Below are positions 1-10,430 of a stretch of 64,000 bases of DNA, in pieces; positions within the stretch are counted from its first letter, which is position 1; every line of letters begins with the position of its first letter. The position numbers were made by a program, and so were the translations under genes. The notes below the pieces were generated by a model that made no database searches, was not told the origin of the DNA, and was given only the letters and a program-made list of their open reading frames with translations. The stretch is from Solea solea (lineage: Eukaryota; Chordata; Actinopteri; Pleuronectiformes; Soleidae), in contig NC_081142.1 in NCBI RefSeq assembly GCF_958295425.1, positions 772,501-836,500 on the forward strand, given 5' to 3'.

Positions 1-1488
1 CCCTTGTTTAGTTTCCATGAACAGAAACAATGTAACATAAATGATATGCTGCATCCTTCATGCAACAGACTCTGTCAAGTAAAACCATGTTTAGTGTTTT
101 CTCGCTAAACTCGATCTTTACATAAAAGAAATCCCTTTGTGTGTACAGCAGCGTGGGAAGGTCGCCCGGCGACATGAGGTCTAAATGGTCCTCATGTCCA
201 TAGAGTGCTTTTCTAGTCTTGAGGAACATTCAAAGCTACTTTACACCATTCACACGCAGTCGTTAAGTGGAACTGACTTACAGCAATTTATGAAGTCATT
301 TGACAGTGGTTTAAATAAAAAAAGTCAATTTTTTTCATGTGCATCATTTAAATGCGAGTAATAAATAGAAAAATAACAAAACAAATATTTGCACTGGTCT
401 CATCGTTTAAAAAAATGGATGATAAATGACAGCATGAACATGAGATTAATCGCTGTCATATATAACACTTATATTTACGTAATCACCTATACACATATTT
501 ACGACTGCATTAAAGAAGCCTTATATTGTCACGTCACGGACAGCGCCGAGTGTGTATTCACATCTGTATAATTTAATTTGTTTTAATGAAGTGGAAACTG
601 AATATAAATGAAGCCATAATTAACATGTAAGTAGACGTTTATGTTATGATTAAGTGGATGGGAATTTATATTTTCCCTGCCATCTTCTAATTGACAGGGG
701 GAAAAAAATCTGCTCTCCACACATCCAGGCGAAACAGGCCTAATCCATCAATGCATGGCTAATGTTACTTCTTATGGAGGCAAATGCAGTCGCTACGATG
801 ATACAGTCGTCAGGTATGATACATTTACAGCATCATAATATAGAGAATTAGACTGACCATATTAAATATGCACCACCCGAGGGTTTTCTGCTACAGTGGT
901 AACCAAACCCTGTGACAGCTCAGGGTTTTTAAGTGTGGTGTTATGAGGTACTGCCTCACAGTCAGTGTCCTTTAAACATTTTACACGCTCTGTGAAAACA
1001 TGTCTGTCAGTCAATAAAGGCTTCACCAAATAAAAGATATCTTTGAAAATGTGTTTGTGGTTTAATCTTGTGTTACTTATGTTAATTTGAATGACAGAAG
1101 TCCCACAATAACGCTGTTGAACTTGTGTGTATCAACTACTGCTGTGTGCTGTGATGTCAGAACACTGACAGTCTCTGTGGACGTTGGTGTGTGTGGGAGT
1201 GAGTGAGTGAGTGGTTTAAAAAGCAACACATACACACAGAAGCAGCTGTCTTATGTTGAGATTCATGGTTTGACAACATGACCACACACACACACGTGTG
1301 TCATACTTTATTGTCTATTTTCCTCCAAACAGGAACATCATTAACAAAATGCTGGCATATCATTTATAGGGTGAGCCTTTTATTAAGTGCTTTATATTTG
1401 GCATATTTGGAAGCTCACATTTATGAAAGGTTTGTGGTCTCAGGCAAATCTAGTGTTAAAGCACACGTGTGATTTCCTTTAATCTCAC
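1..1488 (-). other. NAALADL2: Partial NAALADL2 intron (3' of the 1489-1608 exon)
   Basis: AT-rich DNA that follows the splice donor at 1484-1488 in the minus-strand transcript. The next exon of the family (the remainder of the protease-associated domain) is not recognisable here and must lie beyond the left edge. Apart from a short dispersed-repeat piece at 203-256 I see no coding or structural element. Confidence 0.6.
203..256 (+). repeat. Fragment of a teleost dispersed repeat
   Basis: It carries the string GTGCTTTTCTAGTCTTGA followed by a CTTTACACCATTCACAC-like stretch. The same phrase recurs at 27075-27130, 38365-38430 and 50373-50470, so it is a dispersed retroelement end and not unique intron sequence. 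Family assignment is from memory of teleost genomes. Confidence 0.5.
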
Positions 1489-1608
1489 CTTGTACAGCAG
1501 AGGTGCTTGACCAAGCTTGACCACGGCGATGCGGTTGGTGAGGTTCAGGCTGTCTTTGGCTCTCCTCAGGTCATCGACGCTGCCGTACTGCACATCCACC
1601 AGCTCCCC
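1489..1608 (-). CDS. NAALADL2: NAALADL2 internal exon, protease-associated domain
   Basis: This minus-strand exon is 120 bp, exactly 40 codons in phase 0. It is bounded by an acceptor with a pyrimidine-rich tract ending CTCTTCAG and a donor AAG|GTGAGA. The peptide runs from GELVDVQYGS to GQAPLLYK. It has the order expected of the protease-associated insert of M28B proteins: a YG(S/M)xDDL motif at residues 8-14, an NLT N-glycosylation sequon at 22-24, and the RIAVVKLG strand at 26-33. The family is type II membrane glycoproteins related to glutamate carboxypeptidase II and transferrin receptor, and human NAALADL2 is regarded as catalytically inactive. The words DVxYG, DDLxR and KLGxxPLLYK match my recollection of NAALADL2 better than FOLH1 or TFRC, which use a PEGDLVYVNY-type motif here. 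It continues in frame from the exon at 16846-17113. The metal-site domain is outside the window, so loss of catalysis cannot be judged. Confidence 0.85.
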
Positions 1609-1616
1609 CTGAAGAG

Positions 1617-2423
1617 GAGAAACAGCACCGGGACTCAGGGATCGACAGTTAAATGCACTTTAATCAAATGTTTTCCCATGATGTTTGCATGTAATTATAT
1701 TCCAGCCTCAGTCAGCCGTGCGTCTGTGCTACGGTGCCGAGTAATAAACCGAAAAACTTTGTAAAGACTGACAGAAATCACAGAGAAACACCTTCAGTCA
1801 CTGAAAATAAACAGAAAGCTGATTTCTCCAGCAGGTTTGAGAAGTTTTGCATTAGAATATTTGTCTGGCCCGTTTCACAATTTCTGTGGCCATGTGACTG
1901 TGACTGTAGAACTTCTAATATTGTGAGAAACACAAACAATAATTCCATTCAGACCAGATGTCAATATTTCCAAACGCAAACTTTATGTTGACGTTTTATT
2001 TGACACATTTTTTTCAGTTTTTTCTTACTTTACGTTACTCTAGTTTAGTAGTTTTACTTTTAAATCTGACTCTGAATGGGGCTTTTATTTTCTTTGTATA
2101 TATATATTTAATGTTTAAGTCAATTTTACTTCATCACCATATCCTTATATTTATTTGTTTCATTTATTTACTGTATTATGAATTCATTTATTTATTTTTC
2201 CTCTTCCTTTATTCCTGCTGCTTGTATTTTTGTAATTTTTTTGTATCTTTAGTCTGTGGCGTTTCATGTTCATCACTTAAAAACACGCCTGCAACAACTT
2301 CCAATGTTTTGGGTCAGAGAGTCTCGATGCAATGACACCTGATTTTGATAGTGTTTCTATAATTGTGTCTGTAATTGGACAAATGCTAAAACCTTTATTA
2401 ATTTAATAATAATAATTGATTTA
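1617..2423. other. AT-rich intron sequence, nothing recognised
   Basis: T-rich, low-complexity intron DNA. The plus-strand reading frame at 1958-2335 is a hydrophobic F/Y/L-rich translation of T-rich DNA and has no domain. Confidence 0.5.
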
Positions 2424-2597
2424 TCTCTCTCTCTCTCTCTCTCTCCCTCCATCCTTCTCCCCCTCCCTGGTCCCTCTCTCTCTCCCTCCATCCTTCTCCC
2501 CCTCCTTGCTCCCTCTCTCTCTCCCTCCATCCTTCTCCCCCTCCTTGCTCCCTCTCTCTCTCCCTCCATCCTTCTCCCCCTCCCTGCTCCCTCTCTG
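2424..2597. repeat. Polypyrimidine minisatellite, 39-bp unit x4
   Basis: A 174-bp, almost purely C/T tract on the plus strand. Four consecutive 39-bp units (2435-2473, 2474-2512, 2513-2551, 2552-2590) each contain CTCTCTCTCTCCCTCCATCC followed by TTCTCCCCCTCC. Units 2 and 3 are identical and units 1 and 4 differ by a few bases. Thirteen codons per unit keeps every frame open, which explains the overlapping Arg/Glu/Gly-rich minus-strand ORFs; they are not genes. Long R-Y tracts with near-mirror composition can form triplex (H-DNA). Confidence 0.95.
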
Positions 2598-2659
2598 TAT
2601 CACCTGGGCCTGATTCATTTTTCATGTGGCCCGGGGGCGAGTGTAACACAATGCTGCAG

Positions 2660-2750
2660 TGGGGAGAAAATGAGGGGAAATGAGAGAGAGAGTGAGAGCA
2701 AGGGAGGTAGAGAGTGCCTGGATGTGTGTAAGAAGGAGAGAGAGAGAGAG
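2660..2750. repeat. Purine-rich low-complexity DNA
   Basis: GGGGAGAAAATGAGGGG and several GAGAGAGAG runs on the plus strand. The strand bias is opposite to that of the C/T tract 60 bp away, so the two could base-pair as an imperfect stem. Confidence 0.8.
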
Positions 2751-2815
2751 TACATCTCTTTGCATCAGGAGAGCCCAGGAGAGAAGAGTGAGAGAGATTT
2801 ATCGCTCCTGCCTGC

Positions 2816-2918
2816 ATTTGCATCATAAAAGGCCTCCATTTAAACTGCAGACCATGAAAGAGTAGGAGACACAGCAAAGGGAAAATACAGAGCAACCTCT
2901 GTACACAACACTCTGAGA

Positions 2919-2956
<38 letters not shown>

Positions 2957-2990
2957 ATCTCTTATTCCTTTCTCGTTTCATCTCTGCGAG
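2816..2990 (+). promoter_or_regulatory. Candidate octamer/TATA-like start and signal-peptide exon (speculative)
   Basis: An ATTTGCAT octamer (2816-2823) directly abuts CATAAAAGG (2823-2831). A short upstream ORF, ATGAAAGAGTAG, starts at 2854. A second ATG at 2918 (purine at -3) opens a frame that begins with a run of leucines made by a CTG repeat and continues ISYSFLVSSLRG, resembling a signal peptide. The frame meets a donor-like GAG|GTAATG at 2990/2991. It is antisense to NAALADL2. CTG repeats read as leucine by chance, and I could not identify a downstream exon, so this is a hypothesis only. Confidence 0.2.
2922..2955. repeat. (TGC)n trinucleotide repeat, about 11 units
   Basis: 34 bp of uninterrupted TGC/CTG. 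A second, longer CTG tract is at 36662-36717 and a short CAG run is at 9165-9182. Confidence 0.95.
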
Positions 2991-3460
2991 GTAATGACAT
3001 TAACACTGAAGGTATAACAGCAGCTGTGTGGCCTAAGCAGAGAATTTCACTCCGACATCCCATTCCCGGTAAACAGTTTTGTGACCGGTGTCTTACTCGG
3101 CGTTCACTCCAGGGTCAAATGTTTCTCTGATGCACACGCCGCTTTGAAAGACCATGTGAGTCTTTGTCTTCATATTCTATGCATATGGAACTCCTGTGTC
3201 CATAGACCACATATCATAAATGGACATTGTCTTCTGGTTTGGAGGGTGAGTCAACGCAGCAAATCAATCAGGCCATCGGCAAGTGTCAGTGTTTCACATG
3301 GGCTGTGGTTAAATAGCCCAGTGGTGATGTGCAGTTACCACATGTGACCACTAAGACCCGCCAAAGCATCATTCTCATGCCTGATAGCATTATTTTAAAA
3401 GATGAAAATGGAAAACAGAAATGTTTTCTGTCTGTAATACGTGGCTCTGGGCTGAGGGCA

Positions 3461-3497
3461 GCCAGTTAGCCAGTTAGCCAGTTAGCCAGTTAGCCAG
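3461..3497. repeat. 8-bp tandem repeat GCCAGTTA, 4.6 copies
   Basis: Perfect head-to-tail copies of GCCAGTTA ending GCCAG. Confidence 0.95.
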
Positions 3498-4009
3498 AAT
3501 GAGTGTAATTCCTCCGTGTGTCTTTGGTTTGCTGCTTTATGGCGACGTTTCGGCTGCTCGGGTCCGACTTCTATAAGCCAAAGCTTTTCTTCTATGAAAC
3601 TAATGAGAATATTTTTTATAATTGTGCACTGTTGCTTTGTGTGCACGGTTAAATGATTGAATTAAATGAATTCAATATTACCCATTATTAAAAGAAGGCA
3701 ATATAACCCAGTTTTAATTACACAACTATATTAACTGTTCTTGTGACACCAACACTTTAATAATTAGCTGTGGTTTTCCCTGTGGCTGCTGGTAGTGGAT
3801 GAAGGTTTATCTTCATCTTCAAGTCAAACAAACAGACTTAGGGACACTATGGGGACTTTGTCATATTTAAAGCTTTTTAATCACAGTGCGGTTCTTTAAT
3901 ACTTATTTGCAGCTGGTAATCAAAACATTCCTCTTCGATTAAAGCCTTTTGCTTTAAACCAACTGCTACTATAGAAAGCTGTGACTGCACATAATATGAT
4001 TCCACATGA
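3498..4009. other. Intron sequence, no gene seen
   Basis: The stretch near 3535-3600 (GGCGACGTTTCGGCTGC) and the earlier phrase GGACATTGTCTTCTGGTTT (3222-3240) look like dispersed-repeat words. The latter recurs, slightly changed, at 24062-24080. The rest is unremarkable AT-rich DNA. Confidence 0.4.
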
Positions 4010-4262
4010 GGATTGCGGGGCTGCAAGTGCAATTCCCAGTTTACATGGGCCTTGAGGCAAGTTAAACCCTGAACAGGTCGCCATCCATCGCAGAGGCAAC
4101 ACACAGAAACAAACAACCATACACTCACACACTCACACACTCACACACCTACAGGCTTTTTAGAGTGTTTTTGGACACGTGGGAGGAAACGCGCACACAC
4201 AGGGAGAACATGCAAACTCCACACAGAAACCTTCCTGCTGTGAGGCAACAAATGACTGCAGA
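4010..4262 (-). mobile_element. Diverged tRNA-derived SINE copy
   Basis: It shares the family words AACAGGTCGCCATCCATCGCA, GAAACAAACAACCAT, TTTAGAGTG and GGGAGAACATGCAAACTCC, in the same order as the better copies at 43703, 35955 and 59888. The element lies reversed, with its tRNA-like head at the right end and decayed. Copies of (CACACT)n at 4123-4145 have expanded inside it. Confidence 0.7.
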
Positions 4263-5489
4263 CGTCTACTACTGACATACAACTGGTGACAGATGTAACA
4301 TTGTCACAAGTTCCACAATTCATGCTCCGGTGACAGGGTGAAACATCACCACAGGGCAGAAAATGGGAGTGGGTTCATCCCGGTTCACAAGTCCGTCAAT
4401 GTGGTGTGAAAGAGACTTAGAGGATTTTCTTTTCTTCTTAACTCTGCCACAGGAGATGTTAGAGGATGATGAACGAGAACATTCTTGCTGATCGACTCCA
4501 CTATTTCTGTCCCATCATAAATATTCAGTACCTTTTGAAACACATTTGAATCAATTAGAGGCATTTTTAAACTCTCCAGTTGAAGTGATGCTAATGAAAT
4601 GTTTTTCTGTGTTAACGGCTTGTTGACACTGTCGCATTGAGTTCCATTTACACCAAGTTCAAAGCAGAGAAAGCCTTCACGCATGTATTTACAGAATGTT
4701 TTTAAAAAGGAACCAGATAGAACCTTTACAGATCCATTATTTTACATCAACACAGGGAATTGTTCTTAACTTGGCCACCTGCCGACTTCAGCCTAGCAGT
4801 GTTCAGGCAGAGAAAGAGCAAAGTTTCAAAGGCTCTCGTCGACAATGAGCTCAGTTTGACAGTGACTGTGAGTGAAGTGTTATATCTACAGAAACTCTAG
4901 ACCTCACATTTATTTCAAATTCAAAAGAGTCAAAATCAGCTGTTTCTATAGTAGGAAATAAAAACCATCTCCAGTAAGAAAAACAACATATTTTTATGTC
5001 TTTATGACTACACGTTTTTGTGCTGTAGCACTTCCACAGTTGTGCACTATATACTGTGCATAATGTTTACTAAATAATTATTTTTATTTTTATATATAAG
5101 CATCATTTAGCCATTAAGCATAAGCATAGTCACTTTTTTAAGGAATGTTTTGAGAACATATTTAAGGATACGATTTTTATGAATGAGGCTCAATGTGTCA
5201 ATCAGTCAAAACCATATTTTTTAAAATAAATTCACACTTTTAATTTAATTAATTTTGAACATGTGATATAGAGAAACACATTTAAGAAAAAAAAGACATA
5301 ATAAAATAGACATATAGAGACAGTTTGTTATTTATGGAGGAGCCTCACCTCCTCACAGTTATTAAATGTAAAAAGAATTATTAATTATTAGATTTCCTTT
5401 GTAAAAAGCCAGCATGTCCATGCGGCCTTTTAAGGTTTATATTCAGGGTGACAAAATGGATCCCAAGTGGGTTTGTCCACTTTAACGCC
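4263..5489. other. Intron sequence, no gene seen
   Basis: The minus-strand open frame at 4385-4684 (99 codons) lacks recognisable motifs and is not flanked by convincing splice sites in the NAALADL2 phase. Remaining sequence is A/T-rich. Confidence 0.4.
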
Positions 5490-5962
5490 CATTTAGTTTT
5501 CTTTCCAGGCTACCTGGTGCTAAGTGGGGACAGTTCTACTCTTCCATTAGTGACAGTATCTGGTGCAGAGTAGTTTTTTAGTACCAAGTGGGCTGAGCCG
5601 ATACTAAATGTGACGTCCACAGACTGCCGGCCACTGATTGGCAGAGTGTCTGCACTGGAAGAGTCATGAGCACGACGTCCGACTTAAGAATGGAGACATT
5701 CCTGGTGCATGGAGCGACAGCCGTGCTGAAAGCCGACGATCACCAGCTGCATCACAACCCTTTCAGATTCACTACAGCGATACACCGCTGGACACAAGTC
5801 TGCTTGTGTGGTGAATAAAACAACGTCACAGCAGTTTGACGGTGGTTGACTCTGCCTATAATGAGGAAGTAGTAATGGAATGGAAAACAATACCAAACCG
5901 AGTAGATTTGAGCCGTGCTGTGCTGGAAGTGTATAGAGGAAAAGCACTATAAGTGGGAATGG
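5490..5962. mobile_element. Non-autonomous DNA transposon (MITE family A, copy 1)
   Basis: Its start carries TACCTGGTGCTAAGTGG and later TAGTACCAAGTGGGCTGAG. Its end carries TAATGAGGAAGTAGTAATGG and GAGCCGTGCTGTGCTGG. The same start and end words, in the same order, are seen in the element at 53756-54496. The terminal repeats are more decayed here than in that copy, so the edges are approximate. Confidence 0.6.
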
Positions 5963-6539
5963 GTTTAAAGTGGACCACCATGAAAACCATGGACAAATCT
6001 GCTGGCTGATATATAAGCACATAGCTCATACATAAACATTTGTATTAATATCATAGTATTTTTAGTGGTAGTAGTAGCTGTTATTGTTTTCTAAATCAAT
6101 GTCATGCCTCAAAGATCTATTCCTTCTAATCATTACTATTAATAAAAAGAAAAGAAACAAACAAAGCGAGTGAAGAGGCAGGAAAAGAGAAACGCTGCGA
6201 GGAGAGGGAGGAGACTGACAGACGAGGTCATGATTGTTTGCAGTTGTCTGATGGAGAGCCTGTAATTAACTCTTATCACATGAAGTATACCATGAAGTGT
6301 CTTCACTGTCATTATGTCAGACAACAACGAGAGGCATGAAGAAAGAGAGGAGCAGAGTTTTCAGAAAGCTACCAGTTACTGCAGAGTGGAACATGGTTAA
6401 CTCAGACCTGTCACATGAGTACTAGAACTGCATTATATTATATTTATTTATATTCTATATTCTAACATGTTTGATGGAGTTCACCAGTATCTGACGAGAT
6501 AAACTGTTAGATATCGGTCTGTCATCCAGGTCATAGACG

Positions 6540-7290
6540 TCTTCAGTGGTGAGACTTACATGAAGATGTTTCACCTCTCAGCCTTAAAGACTTCTTCACC
6601 TCTGAAGAAGTCTTTAAGGTAAACAATACAGGTCATTCAGTCCATGACCTAGTTTAAGGTTGTTAGTTTCACTTCAGTTGTGGTGTGAAAGAGGGTCATT
6701 AGGGTCACCTTGGGGACACAGTCTGCTATTGTGTGAGTGTTGGAGGTCACCTGTGTTGTAACATTGTTATTTCTCTGAGAAACTCAGGAGGATTTTTAAC
6801 AAACACCACATCACCGTACACCTCAACCTGTCACGGCTCCAGCTGTGACAGTTGTATGTGTTGGCTCATCATGGGCGCAGCTCCCCTCACCTGGGCTCCT
6901 GTTCATCACCTGCACTTCATCAACTCATCACTGCTTCTACAAGAGCTGCTGTATTCCCAGACTCTCATCACCATATTGTTCCATACGTACACACATACAG
7001 GTGTAAATCCCCATGGAGCTACTTGCGTCGTAACAAATAAACTTTGGGTCCTGAACTTTTGGCCAACGACCCCCAGTAGGAGACTGTGTCCCTCAGGTGA
7101 CCCTACTGATCCTCTTTCACACCTCGAAACTGGGTCAGGGGTGAATGACCTGCATTGTTTCACATAACGACTCTCTCGACAGGTATCCAGCCTTCAGAGG
7201 CTAAAGACGTGGATTTTTCCACTAGTTAGTCAGAAATGAAGATGCCTCTTGTGTGAGAGGTGAAACATCTTCAACATAACACTGGGAAGT
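6540..7290. repeat. Long foldback (inverted-repeat) element
   Basis: The left arm (about 6555-6735) and right arm (about 7080-7280) are reverse complements. GATGTTTCACCTCTCA at 6565 pairs with TGAGAGGTGAAACATC at 7254. AAACAATACAGGTCATTCA at 6621 matches the reverse complement of TGAATGACCTGCATTGTTT at 7142. GGTGTGAAAGAGG and GGGACACAGTCT are also shared. A spacer of roughly 320 bp has no recognised gene. I recall the phrase GAGAGGTGAAACATCTTCA from abundant teleost repeats. Length and structure suggest a foldback or palindromic transposon. Confidence 0.75.
6582..6619. repeat. Perfect 16-bp hairpin
   Basis: CCTTAAAGACTTCTTC, loop ACCTCT, then GAAGAAGTCTTTAAGG. It sits inside the left arm of the foldback element. 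Confidence 0.95.
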
Positions 7291-7409
7291 CCAGTTGCAA
7301 ACCTTGAAAACTGCCCAATTACACACAGATTTACCAGACTTTGTTTCCTGCTTCCACCGTGCACCATCACAGTCCTGCGAATCCATTCTTGTGAAGACAG
7401 AATATTCAT

Positions 7410-7640
7410 AATCTCACTTCAAAACCGCCCTTATGGACGAGGAAATATTTTAATTACATTCCTGAGCACAAGTGCTGATATTTGCATATTAATGTGTAAA
7501 AACTGATTTTCTTCCAACTGCATTGGAACTCCATTACACTGCAGAGTTCAGAACAATTGCCGCCGTGATTTATGTGAAGATAACTGCAATGACATAGAAC
7601 TCATTTCTAAATAACCCCAATTACCTTAATTACAGATCTT
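7410..7640. promoter_or_regulatory. Candidate conserved intronic enhancer
   Basis: Non-repetitive and rich in homeodomain/POU-like words: ATTTTAATTACATTCC, ATTTGCATATTAATG, CCAATTACCTTAATTACAG. This texture resembles vertebrate conserved noncoding elements. No alignment was possible, so conservation is inferred only. Confidence 0.3.
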
Positions 7641-9164
7641 ATTAGTGTAGCAGTGGAACATATAAACTGCATTGTGTTCGATGGGGATTACACGGCTCAA
7701 GTGTCTTGTTCCTTTAAAACCTGTCCGTTAACTATTGCGACTGCAGAGCTTTTTATTAATGTTGCAAATGCAACTACATGAAGGATTTCTGTCACTTTGT
7801 GGGAAATATTCTTTTCTTAACCTTTTTCTTTCCGCTTGTATTTTATGATTCACATTTAAAAGATGATTTTTAAAATTGAGTGAAAATCCTCAGCATCAGT
7901 AAATTCAGTAAATTATAAAATATCAGAGTTTCCAAAATGATTATAGTATTATTATTATAGTCTGTTGGGATGAGCCTAATGATTCATTAACATAGTATTT
8001 TGCTCAAACAAGGCAGTTTACACAGAGGGGGCAAATCCTTTAAATGTTTACTCTTAGATTATGAATCCAAATGTGTCCATGTGCATATAAAAGGTAGCAC
8101 ATTTTTAATAGGTTCTGTGGGCAAGTGCTTATATGTGTGTGTTTTTAGTGAAACTAAAAGATGAATCAGTGCAAGTACAAGAAAAAAGTTGATGCGTGAC
8201 TGCTTTTAAAGCTAGGAAGACACTTGATGTCGCTCTATACTTTCCACAAGCCATGTGGACTTATTTTAAGTGAATGTAAAGCAAATGTCTCATAACGTAT
8301 TATATAAATAATAAACTATAAATACTGGCGGAGAATATGTGAAAACAACTGAAAATGTACTGTAAAGAATTTTGGAGAGACTGAAAATAGAATTATGGCT
8401 GGATGACGAACTAGAGCTGTAGTTAGGGCCCATTTGCAGTGACCCACCTGTGGTGCTTTACGCTCAACTGTTCTGTCCAATAAAGGCAAAAAAAGCCCAA
8501 CAAATGTTTCAAGAAAACAACCAAACCTGCAATTTATTTGCATGTTAGTTGTATTTTTCAAACCTGTATTCTGTTTTTTTCAGATATTCAATGTTGTTTC
8601 TGACAGGTACACATCAATTCAATCAGGAAGTGTGTTGTTGATAATGCAAATAAGCAAAAGAACTGCTCTCTTCTTTACGTATTTCTTAGGTCCTTAGATG
8701 CTGACTCCACCCATTTTTTCCTTTGGAAACATTGTTTTCTGGTCCTTATGATTTACTGCATAATGCCACTGTGCTTGGTGTAAATAGAGGGGGCAATGAA
8801 ATTAATCTCTGAATGATTTGCACTTGTGTGCCGTTTGTTTGCATCACTGTTAATGCACAAATGCCTCAAGGGTTGGAGTGACCGTACCGTACCTCCGCCT
8901 AGATTATCCACAAATCCTGTAGTGGAGGTGTTTAGACAGAAGTAACCCTGATCTGTGAGGAGGAGGAGGAGGTGCCCACTTCATCATGTGATGACCTCAG
9001 AGTGAGTCCCCTGCCTCCAGCTGTTGTCTATAAACAGCAGAGTCAGCTGAGCAAGATAGGGAGGGCCTTCAGAGGAGGAAACTGCCATAGTTAGCCTCCT
9101 GCCCTCAATGGTTTGGTTGTGTTTGCCTCCCAAAGGTATAGACTGACAGTGTAGGCTGTACTTT
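7641..9164. other. Intron sequence, no gene seen
   Basis: No exon with flanking splice signals in a sensible frame, no recognisable repeat. The 8316-8561 minus-strand frame has no motifs. Confidence 0.4.
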
Positions 9165-9182
9165 CAGCAGCAGCAGCAGCAG
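9165..9182. repeat. (CAG)6
   Basis: Six perfect CAG units. Confidence 0.95.
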
Positions 9183-9883
9183 TTCAATGATCAACCATCT
9201 TCTTACATCAACCGTCCTCAGGTGTCTTCAAAATCTCAAAGGCTTAACTTGTGAGATCATTAAAACCCTGCTGTTCCAACCTTTCGGATTTCACAATGTG
9301 CTTCTCTCCAGAGAACTGACCCAACACTGTTAGTGAGGCTCCTCAAAGCAGCTCAGCTCCTGCCAGTGTCCTCAGACCTTTCGAGAGTCTCCACTAACAC
9401 CATTACCAACCATTGTCCTACTCCATTGTCCCGTCAGTCAACTATCTGATCAAGAGTCCTCGCTACCTTTTCCTCTTATAATTACAAGTCCAGGAAGAGT
9501 AGCAGAGTAGGTGACTCCATTTGTTCTTCTGCCTTTGACAGCAGAAGGGCAAAAGTGACATTTCAACATCCTTCCTCCAAGAGTCCAAGAATATCTGTGT
9601 GGGTATATCAACTTTTGCCCAAGAGCCCCTGAGTTCAGGCATGGATTTATTCTACTTATTTTATTTATTCTGTTAAGATGAATGCAAGATTAGTTGAGTC
9701 TAATGTCAGGGCTTTATTTAACTTATTCTTTTCCAAGAAAAAGGTGCATACACTCCACTGTTCTCTGCCAGCCAGGTTAATGCTTTTCTTTGCTCAGTTT
9801 CTTTAGAGATTTCATCACAAGTTTCTTTCTTTTCTGAAGCCTGTGCCTTCAAACTGAGCTCTGTCATCCAGATATACCTGGAG
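9183..9883. other. Moderately GC-rich unannotated stretch
   Basis: Bases 9290-9640 are less AT-rich than their surroundings and nearly free of simple repeats, but all frames are broken by stops within a short distance. I do not recognise it; a decayed retroelement is possible. Confidence 0.3.
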
Positions 9884-10430
9884 CAATCTAAAGTGATCCA
9901 GTGTGATCTAACCTGGAATGAAGGGATCTGATCTTTACTGATCGATCTTTATACTGAGTTAAAGTGATCCAAAGTCAGCTGGCTTGTTGAAAGTGCAAGT
10001 TATATGACAGAACATGCCATAATCTGAATTGATTTGTTCATAACTGAAATGACCAGAGGTGAATTTAAAGTGTTCTGATTGCATAGAATTTAAGCGATCT
10101 GAAGCGATCCAAAGAGATCTGAAGTGAGAGGAAGTAAATTGAAGTACTATGAAGTGACATGTAGTGAATTAAGTTAATTCATTGGTGATATGAAGATGAC
10201 GGAAATGAATTAAAGGGCTCTGCAGTTCCTTTTTTTCATCTCCAACATAATAAATGCTAGAATGACACAAATTGAACTTAATGTGTGAAACCTTGACTCA
10301 GAGAAAAGCAGAAAATCAGGAATAAAAAGATTTGATCACATAGTGAGAATCTGTGGTGGTGAATGCTTCTCTAGTGCAGATCATCGTAATCCAAGTGACC
10401 AAAGAGTGATCTGGTGTCACATCACACGAT
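9884..10430. repeat. Degenerate short tandem array around AAGTGATC(C/T)
   Basis: Many scattered copies of AAGTGATCC, AAGCGATCTG, AAGAGATCTG, GAAGTGACATG and similar roughly 10-bp words occur through 9885-10200, with stragglers to 10430. It looks like an old, decayed minisatellite. Periodicity is only approximate by eye. Confidence 0.6.

Noticed and set aside
8..229. Minus-strand 73-codon frame at the left edge as the next NAALADL2 exon
   Set aside because: Its peptide shows none of the expected continuation of the protease-associated domain, no splice borders in phase were found, and its right end overlaps a dispersed repeat.
2357..2895. Arg/Glu/Gly-rich and Pro/Ser-rich ORFs over the pyrimidine tract
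   Set aside because: They are translations of a 39-bp tandem repeat open in several frames on both strands, not coding sequence.
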